NCBI GenBank assembly: GCA_018398765.1
Contig: JAHBMJ010000559.1
Span: 1 to 32,500 of the forward strand
DNA: 32,500 nucleotides
Direction: 5' to 3'
Source of the DNA: Chromera velia
Lineage: Eukaryota; Sar; Chromeraceae
Within the stretch, counting starts at the first letter, position 1; every line of letters starts with the position of its first letter. The notes beneath the pieces were generated by a model. It searched no databases and had not been told where the DNA came from. It saw nothing but the letters and a program-made list of their open reading frames with translations. A program made the translations under genes and the position numbers. Below, in pieces: positions 22,101-32,263 of this stretch.

Positions 22101-23473
22101 CGCCCGTGCGGCTTCCAGGGCTGCTCAGACAGAGACCAGATGCTTCCAAACAACCCGACAGACCAACAAGCACGCTCAGTATATGACCCTGTCTCACCAG
22201 GAATCGCGCTGGCAGCAGACACCCGGCAGAGCCCTTCGCGTCAAGTGAGTCCGTGCAGGCGTGCGTCAGAAAAATGGACTTTCGTCTTACACGCCCTTCT
22301 CTCTGCGTTTATTGGAGCAAAACCGCAGTCCGTTCGATTCTCGAACGTCCCTTTCCGCTACAGCATTCATGCAGGAAACTGCATGACTCTTCCCTGCATG
22401 TCTTGATCCGCTTTTCCCTCTTGTTGTCCGTGTCTTTCTTGGCTTGGCTGCAGATCGGCTTCACGGAGGGCGCGTGCAAAGCCATTCGAACACAGTACAA
22501 AAGGGAAGATTTTCCAAATGTTGGAAGCAACTTGGTGAGTCGTTGCAGCCCCTGTTCATTTGCCGCTTACTTTTTTTCCCAGTCCCTGTGTGGGTCTGCC
22601 TCTGCTTCTGGTTTGTGTCTTGTCTGTCTGGCTGTCTCTTTGGTTGTCTATCTGTATCTGATCTCTCTAATTGTTTGTGGGTGACAAATATGCGCGCCTC
22701 ATCGTGAAGTTAAACGATGCATAAATGCGGAGAAATTGAAAAAAGTCTAGTTCTTGGTGTTCTTTACCATGGCATGCTCCTCTTCTCTAATTTTTGGTCT
22801 GTCACCAGGACGAGCATCCCCAGTCAACTGGAGTGGTTGAAAACGACGGAAAAAAATTTCTAGAGGTGTGCCTGCATGACTGGTCACCGAATCAAAGGAT
22901 GTGTGTGTGAGTGGATGATTGCGAGAAAGCAGTCCGTGTGTCTAACGAATTGCTGCCTTCTGTCCCGTGACGTTGCATGCACCGACATGCACAGGTGAAC
23001 TGCTGGGACGTGATCAACGTGGACAGCCGACAATTTTGGATGAAGAATAACATCAACAACTTCCCACAACCAGCCTCTCTTGCAAGCCTGAAGTCGAGGT
23101 AGGTGCATACTCTCTCTCATCTCTCTCTCTCTCTCTCTCTCATCTCTGTGTGTGTGTATGTGTCTGTTTCCGCCTCTCTCTCTTCTCGCTCTAATTCTTG
23201 TGCTCTCCAGCGCAGCTGGTCTGATTTCCTACACCGTTTACTTCGTTCAGGACACCCAAACTCTTTCACCCTGTCTTTGATTCAAGTTTCATTGCTGTGC
23301 ACGCCGGGGCACTGCAGGGAGAGATTTCCGGGCATCGAAATAGTGATCCCCAAAGCCAGCGCTGGAAGCTCGGGAGGGCTCGCGCGGCCTTCTGGGTCCG
23401 CGTGCTCGTTCGAGTGTGTGAAGGTAAGCGGCTTGAGCTCTCTCCGCTCCTCTTTCCCTGCCCTTTGTTTTTG

Positions 23474-23505
<32 letters not shown>

Positions 23506-23506
23506 C

Positions 23507-23544
<38 letters not shown>

Positions 23545-26483
23545 GCTGTCTCTTGTTCTTCGTTTCTGTGTATCTGTTTTGGTTCCTTTATATGGTCTTT
23601 GTTTGTTTGATGGCTTGTTCGTTTCTGACTTTCTTCCTTGGTTTGTTTGCGTACTTCGATGCAGATCGAAGGAGATCTGAATCGCTGGTGCCAAGACGGT
23701 TTCCTGGTGGGAGACAGGCTCGACGGGCTGGTGTCCGAATCGCCTCTCAACGAATTGCGCTCTCAGAAGGCTCGGCGGTTAGTTGTGTGCATCAGTCCAG
23801 CTAGGAGGGAGCGTGACTGATCTCATGCCTTCTCTTTCAATTCAGTTGCGTTTTCGGTGACGCTTCTCGTTTGACTGCGAAATTCAGTGTGCGTGAATGT
23901 ACCGACACTTTGGTTTGCGCGCAATAAAAGCATTCTCTGTGACTGACCAGGCCCCGTTGTCTTGTCTGCAGCCTATGCACTCTTCCGCTCACTCATACAA
24001 GCTTCTGCCTATGCTGCAGAATACATAATCGGTCATCTTGTGACTGTTACTCTTCTACTGTCCTATCCCCTTTTTTTCCTCTTTTTTCCTTTCTCTGTTT
24101 TCTCCTCCATCCTGCACTTTTTCTCTACGTCCCTTTCTTCTCTGTTCCGCAGAGAAAACTTTCTGGCCAACTTGCTGCCCTCCATTATCTCCAACGCGGA
24201 CGTCGTGAACAAAAAGAATCTGTGCGAGACGGCGCTGCAGCAGTGCACAGATATTGAGAACCCCACAAGCCAGTGCAACTCTCAGTCAACTGTCAGTCTA
24301 GCGATAAGGGCAGCGCCGACTCTCTCTGTTTGTCTTAAATTTCTCAATCCGGCTGTGGTTGGTTTAATTTTTTTTCTGCTCTCGGCCTATCTCGCCTCAC
24401 TTGTGTCCTTCTGATCAGAAAAAGTCTTCTTTGTGGTAAGGGACTTGCATCACTCGGAGAATATTCTTCTGAATGACATCTTTGATTGTCTTGTCGACCC
24501 ACCTCACATCCGCCTGCTTTTTCTTTCTTTGCATGCGCGCGAGTACCCTCCTGCCATACTTTACTTTGATCTGCTCTGCCCTTCCTTTCTGGTCTGCAGT
24601 GCCTGCCTCCATTCTCTTTCATACAGAATTCTTTTTCCTACAGAATTCTTTTTCCTAAAGAATTCTTTTACACGGAATTAATGAATGTATACTCTGCTCT
24701 GCTCTGCTCTGCTCTTTCTTCTTCTGCAGTGTCTGCCTCTGGCGTTCCAGTTCACCTGCCTCTCTCGAGAGGATGTGTTGGCCCTGAGGAGGGGGGAGCT
24801 TTCTCCAAACCAGGAGGGCAGGGTGGCACTGATCTTCGAAAACTCCTGGAGAGAGGGGAAAGAGAGAATATCCTGTGAGGCACAGAAGACCCTCAGATTG
24901 GGTTCCATTGAATTCTCACCTGGCGCCGGGTCGCTGTATGTTGATAGGACCAGTGAGCTGCTCCTGGATGACAGAACTGTGTGCACAGTCAGTGAGTGCA
25001 CCTTCGACTTTCAACGCATCAGGAACTTTCTCATCTCTGCTTCTGACATGACAAGTGCCGAGTTCTTCACACTCCAGGTCACTTACGACTGCCATTGCGG
25101 CGCCGGATTTGAGCCCGGCACGCTGCCTGACGGGAACTGCAACCCGTGTGGGCGCAATACCTTCAGAGGGGAGTTCGATCTCGAGTGCCGACCCTGCCCG
25201 GGAGGCACGGATAGCCCTCCACAGTCATCTGAATGTGTGCCGTGTCCTGAGGGGACTGCGAATCCTTTTGGAGGAAACGGGTGTCAGGATTGTGTCAGTG
25301 GGAGCTTTGCAAATGTCAGCGGGTTGGCGGAGTGTCTGGACTGTCCGGAGAACACGTTCAGCCCCAACGAGACACGCAACACCTTCTGTGAAGAGTGTCC
25401 GGATGGAACGCAGGCTCTCTATGAGGGTCTGGGGGCGTGCGTGGATTGTCCTGACGGCAGCGTCCGGCTGGGGGGGTCCGAACTCTTCTGCGAGGACTGT
25501 CCTGCGGGTAAGTCAGTCAGGAAGGCTGAGTGGTTGCTCAACAGATTCCTCTTTTGCCTGTGAGTTGAAAGATGATGATGGATTCTTTTGTGCCCTCTCT
25601 GCTGCGGTATTTCTGATCCCTGCTGTGCTGTTGAGTCCGTGCACGTGGCCTTTCTGAATTTCTCAGTTTTGCTTGCAGGGATATTTCCAGGTGGATCAGA
25701 GAGGCACTGAAATTAAGAAGTGGAAGAGGAAGACAGTTAAGCAAGTTAAAAAACCAGTCAATTAATGCAGACCTCATCTACCAGTTTCACTTTTATGCGT
25801 CTTTTGTGTGTCTGCATGTGTCTGTTGGCAGGAGTTTGTGCGCAACTTCATGTACTTTGTGTATGAAGGAAATTGAGCTGTGTCCTGTTTCTCTGTCTGT
25901 ACAGGAACGTATGAGGTCAACCGAACGACCTGCGTCCCGTGCCCCCCTGGCTCCTTTTCAGCTCGGCAGGGTGCGCTCTCCTGCACGCTCTGCTTCGGGA
26001 GTTACTACCAGCCCCAGGAAGGCCAAACGAGCTGCCTCCCCTGCCCTCAGGATCTCACCCCAGAGGACGCAGGGGCCACTTCGGCCGACAATTGTACCGT
26101 CTCGACTTTGTTGAAAGAGACAGACGGGGCCAAAGTCTTCAGAGAACTGAACGGCCTCGGCCCAGCAGTTCCTGTGGATCCGGACACCCTAACAGACGCC
26201 CAGAGGGAGGAGGTGTGCCAGGAGTTGCTCAGAAGAAACCATCTCGGGGGGACAAATATTCTCAGAGGAGACGGGTTGTGCAATGATCCGATTCTGAATA
26301 CCGTCTGGTGCGGATGGGATGGAGGGGACTGCTGTGAGCAGACCTGCGTGCCTCCCCCCCAGGCATTGGACGAGACAGAACTGGACCTCCTTGAGCAGGA
26401 AGTCAGCTGAGCTTTCTCTGTCTGTCTCTGTCTCTGTTTCTGTTTGCGTCTCTGTCTCTGTCTCTCTCTGTTTGTCTCTCTCT

Positions 26484-26520
<37 letters not shown>

Positions 26521-29500
26521 CGTGCATGCGTGCAGTAGGAGTGGGCTCTTGCGGTGACGGAGTGAATTTTTATTCCTCTGCGCCTGCATCCAATACTTTT
26601 TTCGAGCACAGGGGACGAATATCTGCGAATCAAGGCTGAAAAGAACATGCAATGAAATTGGCGAGCTGGGGGGAATTTCAGTTCTTCCTTTCATTTGATC
26701 GAAATCAAGCGTCAAGTCGATATAGAAGTCTCTTCACGTAGTCGCCTTCAAACAGGCACGCCCATATCTGTGTGCATGTCGTGAATCTTCCTTCTCTGTG
26801 TATTTCTGCAGTTCAACGATGCTTTCAGTAGCTCCGACATCAGCGCAGAGAATCCGTTCAACAGGAGCCTGGAGGCCGCCCCTGTCTATTCGGACGCGGC
26901 CTGCAGTCCCCTCTACCTTGTCTGCAAGAATCCTCTGTTCAGTGGGGGGCAGCAGTACGAATGCCAACCAGGCGCACCGCCTCGAACGAGCGACCCTGAG
27001 AGAGACAACTTTAACGGCACCCAGATTCTCGACTGCCCCCCCGGGTTGTCCAGTGACGATCCCCGTCTCGGCAACGGTATCTGCAACCCGGAGTTAAATT
27101 TCGAGACTGCCCCTTGTCTCTATGACGCGGGGGATTGCTGCCCTGGTTCCTGTAGACCTAGTCCAGAGATCCAGCTGGCAGGCCCCTGCTCGGACTTTGA
27201 CTGCAAGGACCCCTCTGCTAATTTTGACCTGGTGCCTCCGACCTTCGTGAACTTCCCCGCAGACCTCCAAGTCTCCCTACAAGACTGGGACTTCCAGCAA
27301 GGCACTGCGCAGCTTCCTGTGTCTCATTCCATTACGGTAGTCGACAACTACCCCTGCAGAGGTCAGGGACAACTACAAGTCATGGAAGACACCCCAGATC
27401 CCCAAACACCCTGCACCCCGGAGGCCACCGCGCTCGCCTTCCGAACATACAGAGCGGTTGACTTCAGCAACAACCAAGGAATGCTCACCCAGACCATACG
27501 AATCATCGACCGCACAAAACCCATCATTCCAGGCACTCCCCTCGCACCAATTGAAAGCAGCACTTTCTCCTACGACGGCAGCTTCCGCTTCCCTCACTTC
27601 GACGATTTCCTCACTTTCGGGGGCATCAACAACGGAGATCTGGGGCCTCTCGAAAACTTTTTCCGGTGGGCTGTCATCATCCCCAGCGAAATCCCCAACG
27701 ACGCTCCCCCCGATGTTGAAGCCGTGGATGATCCTAACACCCCTCCCGCTTGTCCTAGTCAACTCACAGCCACTGCCGAGTTACAAGAAATTCTCTATCC
27801 AGACGGCACACGGATCCCTCCAGCAGACAGAAACAGATACAACAATCGAGTAGACCTCGTCAATGGCCGCCTACCGATGACTTTCGTCAACCCGTCTCCT
27901 GAGCAGATAGAAGCGTGCATGTCTGCAAACAGAACCGATGTTCTTCTGACTGCCAGATACAAGTATACGGCCACCGATGCCGGGGGTAACAAGGCCGAGG
28001 CCACTCGAGACGTCATCGTTCTCGACACCCTGGCTCCTCTGGTTATCGCCGCGTTCCTCCGTGACTCTGCCAATGGCCTGTACGAGGTCCAGCTCCTCGT
28101 CAGTCCGCAGGGCCTCTTCTCCCAGTCTCCTCCGATTTTCGCTCCCGTCATACGCTCGTTGACGTTTGCGGAATTTGAGACCGACCCGACGCGGTACGTC
28201 GCACAGGACGGAGACCTCTGCTCGACCCTGGTGAACATCCAGGAAGAGAACCCTGTGTGGGTGGATCTCTCAGGAAGGGATTCTGAGGCTTCGGATCGGG
28301 AGGTACAAATCAGCTTTCTCTTTGAGTGTGATGAAAGTGCAGAGACACCTCTGAGCCTGGCCCCAGGGACCCTTGTTGTTCTGCGCATTGCCACCGCCAC
28401 TGTGATGGACAGGGCAGGCAACTCCCAAGCCTTCAGGGAGGAGGTTAGCCTCCGAGACCCTCGACCCCCAACAGTGGAGGGGGGTCGGTCCCTTGAGACT
28501 AGGAGTGGCACATAGGGGGACCTGGAGGGAGTGCGGGAGTCGACTTTCGTTGCAGAAGCAACTTCGTTGAACACGAGCGACGTGCGGATCATCGCAGACG
28601 TCGAATGCTTTATTGACGTAACGTCTGAAACCACCACAGAGGAAGATTTCTGTGGAGTAGCCGATCCTTCAATGGACGTCCTGTCTCGATATGAAGAATA
28701 TGGCATTTTGAGCTTGTGGAATGAAAACGTGACGGTGACTGACATTTTCGGCAACACGGGTTCATCTGTCCAGTCCTTCTTTTTGTTCGACGACACCAGC
28801 CCCGTCCTCCAGTCTTCAAATCCAGGCAGAACTGTCCTGAGGCTGTACGCAGACTCCGTGCCTCTCCCTCTCACCAGTGTGTCTGTTGGAGAAGGTCCGG
28901 TTGAACTTGAAGTTGCCGATTCGTTGACTTTTTCGGATTCCTCCAAAGGGTGTGGGGGATTTGGAGCGGACGGGCTCAAGAGCGTTTCAGTCTCTCCTGA
29001 GCAAAGATCCACCCCTTCCTGTTCCGAGACCGCAGAAACCCTCCCTGTCATCGAGGCACTCACTTACCGATACGAGGCCTCAGATGGTTTCAACTCCCCG
29101 ACCGTTGCCCTCCGAGAGATCGTTTTGGTTCTCGACGGTTCTGCCTTCCTCAGAGACGGCACTGCTCTGACAGAGGGAACTGAAGAGATCCTCGAGCTCT
29201 CACTCGCAGAGTTCGAGTCATCCCCTCCCCCAGTACCCCTCGTCGAGGCTGTGCGACCGGGGTGCGATGAAGTGACGGAGGAGGCAGCAGAGACTGTCGT
29301 GACACCTTGTGGGGACTTTGACGGTGAGTGCCTTACACGCACGTCGATGTATCGAGGCTCTGCTTTCCTTTCCGGTCTGCTTTTGATTTGCATGTCCGGC
29401 TGCTGGTCTTCTCGGTTGGTGCCTTCTCAAAATAACACGCAAACATGCACGAAAGATCTCGATGTAACGTACGTGTTTTTGGCAATGCCTCTACGCACAA

Positions 29501-32226
29501 ATGCAGGAAGTCCCACGCCTCTGATCACGGTGTTGCGTCGGTGGACCGTGACTTCCTTTGACACTCAGGGTGTCTCCCGTCCTCTGTTCACCCAGACCGT
29601 CCGTGTGTTCGACAACGCGGCCCCCAACGTGACGCTCAACGGAGTCCTGCAGGTGGGGGAGCACTTCGTTCCCTTTCTTCCTTCCTTCCTCCGCTGAATC
29701 GGAACACTTTTTTGTGGCTTTCTCGACAAATGCAAAAGCGGAGAGATACGCCTCTCCAACAGCTTGACTTTCCATAGAGACGTTCATCAGACCAGAGACC
29801 GCACTCAAGGGGATTCTTCCATAGAAAAAACCCTTTAGGACCGTGTGATGAATCGATCAATCCAGTAAAGAATCGTTCTCGCATTCAGCCCGTCCCTCTT
29901 CGCCCCGGCTTCTTCCCTCGCCTCCCTGCCTGTGCAGATGCAGACAGAGGGCACGATCGTCGAAATGGTCAACGCTTCATCAGAAGGGCCCCTCCCGAGT
30001 CCCCCCACCGTGGTGGCCACAGACAACAACCCGTGCTTCAACGCAAGCGACCGTGAGTCAAGTCAGATCGAGAGAACTTTTGGGACGGTCGGGGAGAGCG
30101 ACGGAAGAAGATAGCAAGACGGCAGACGTGAAAAAGAAGTTTCTGACACAAACGGGGAAAACAGAGTGCCAAAGATGTCGTTTTTCTGTTCATTCAAACT
30201 CAAATGGACATTCATGATTATTTCTTTTCGCATTGCTGGCGTCTGGAAAAACAGAGCAAAGTCTCGAAGAAAGCGCCGTGAATCTCTGGTCGAATGAGAT
30301 TAATGGGTGCGTAGATGTAGACATTCGCGTGCCCATAAGTATCTATACGAGTGTATGTCTGTCTGTCTCTCTCTCTGTGTGTGTGTGTGTGTGTGCGTGT
30401 GTGTGCAGCCGATGCGATAGTGCAGTCCACGACAGAGACGAACACCTCATGCCCAGCAGAGGGAGAGGACAGAGGCCCCCTGAGAATTATCAACAGAACT
30501 CTGGAGGTCACAGATCTCTCCGGCAACAAATTCGTGTACGTGAGGGAGAGGGACTCTTGGTTGGGGTTGCATTCCGTTTTTGCAGGTAGATGTGTCTTGT
30601 AGCATTGACTCTCAATTTGCTCTGGTAGCGAGGGTTTCTGTGAAAATGCCTTAATGTTTTCTCAGGCCCGCCTTTCTGTCTGAAGATTTCGATTGGATTT
30701 TCTTTCGGGCATGTGGGGCTGTTTTTCTTTCTCGTGATCGTATCGACATCATGCAGAGCTCCTTATCTGTCTGACGGACCGCAAAGCCCGATTTTGCCTT
30801 CCGATTGTGTGTACGGACCGACGTTTTGTCTGTTTGAATACCTTTCATTTTGCCTTTCCGCAGAAGTCTCTCTCTGTCTCCTTCTTGATGTAAGTGTGCA
30901 TTTTATCTCGCAAAAGAAAGCACGTAAGCACACATTGCCTATCGTATGCATGCACCTTTCGCTTGCTTGCAGCTACATGCAGCAAATATCGGAATTTGAC
31001 GACACGCCCCCCTCTGTTCTTCCAGGAGACGACTTTGAGGCCTCTGTGCGCGTGCAGAGCCTCGCAGAAGTCCCGGGGACAGAGCCCACAGTCACAGCGA
31101 GGTCAGTCGGGGATCTAGCAGACACCTTTTGATAGGCAACAAGAGAGTGAACCAAGAAAAGAAGTAGACGACGAATTGTGTTCTTGTTTCATCCCCTCTA
31201 TCCATTCGTGGGAGCGTTCGTGACAGCGGAGCTCCGACTTCCTTTTGATTCCGCATCGGCCCCCTCACTCACTTTTCTTCATTGTTTTCTCAGTTTGTCT
31301 TTTCACAAGTGCCCACGTATGCAGAGACAACGACGAAGCGTGCGGGATAGAGGGCATCCAGATTTTTCGGGAGGAAATCTCGGGTTCTAATTCGAATAAT
31401 TCCACAGCAACACGAAGGCCCTCTGGCGCTTTCCGTATGGGGGGGGCTCAGGGAGACGGGGAAGCATGCATTGACAGAGAAATCACAAGGACCTGGACGG
31501 CAATCGACAGGTGAAGAGAAAAGAAAGAGAGCTGAAGCAAGAATTCTCCAGAATCAAAACGACTTCTTCTCGTTCGTATTTTGTCCTCCAGTCTGACCGA
31601 GCTTGCCGGCATGAAAGTTGTGTATAGGCTGCCGACTTTCTTTCGCATGGCATTTTTTACGTTTCATTCGGTGTTTTGGAAACACAGCAAGCTGGTCCAA
31701 GGTCAGGTAGTCCCTTCACTTTCTGTTTGTATCTTTCTGAGAATTATCAGAACCTATCATGCAGGACATCAGCTTTCCGCTTTCCTCCATTTTCCGTCCT
31801 GTCCCTCTTCCTTCCTTCCTTCCTTCCTTCCTTCCTTTTTCCATCCATCTGCCTTAATTGTTTTTTTCCTCTTGACCGCATGCAGATCCGGTAACGAAGC
31901 ATCAACTCCTCTTGTGCAAACAGTGGTTGTGAGCGACGACGTGCCCCCCTCCTTTCTCTGTGAGTGAGTGAGTGAGTGAGTGAGTGAGTGAGTGAAGTAC
32001 GTTTTGGATGTCGTGATTGAGTCGGTATGAGACCTGTGTGATGCTCCAACATGGGGTCCGCTTGGCATGGTTTCCTGTTTGCGTACGTTAAAACGGAGCA
32101 TACTCTCTTCCTGCCAAGCTCGCAGTTTGTTGTTCTGGCTAGCTCTGGGTTGAGGTGTATCGCCTTCTCTCTGTCTTCGTTTTCTTCTGTCACTGGCTCC
32201 TTCGTCGCTTTGCTCGCTCTGTCTGT

Positions 32227-32263
<37 letters not shown>

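Noticed and set aside
28513-28515. Nonsense mutation or pseudogene call for the giant gene
   Set aside because: A frame-preserving intron with the gene's usual signals removes the stop, and all other exons are intact.
27795-29063. 422-codon minus-strand open frame
   Set aside because: It lies entirely antisense to exons 29-30, whose plus-strand translation has clear LNR/HYR-like motifs. The minus frame is a Ser/Arg-rich shadow.
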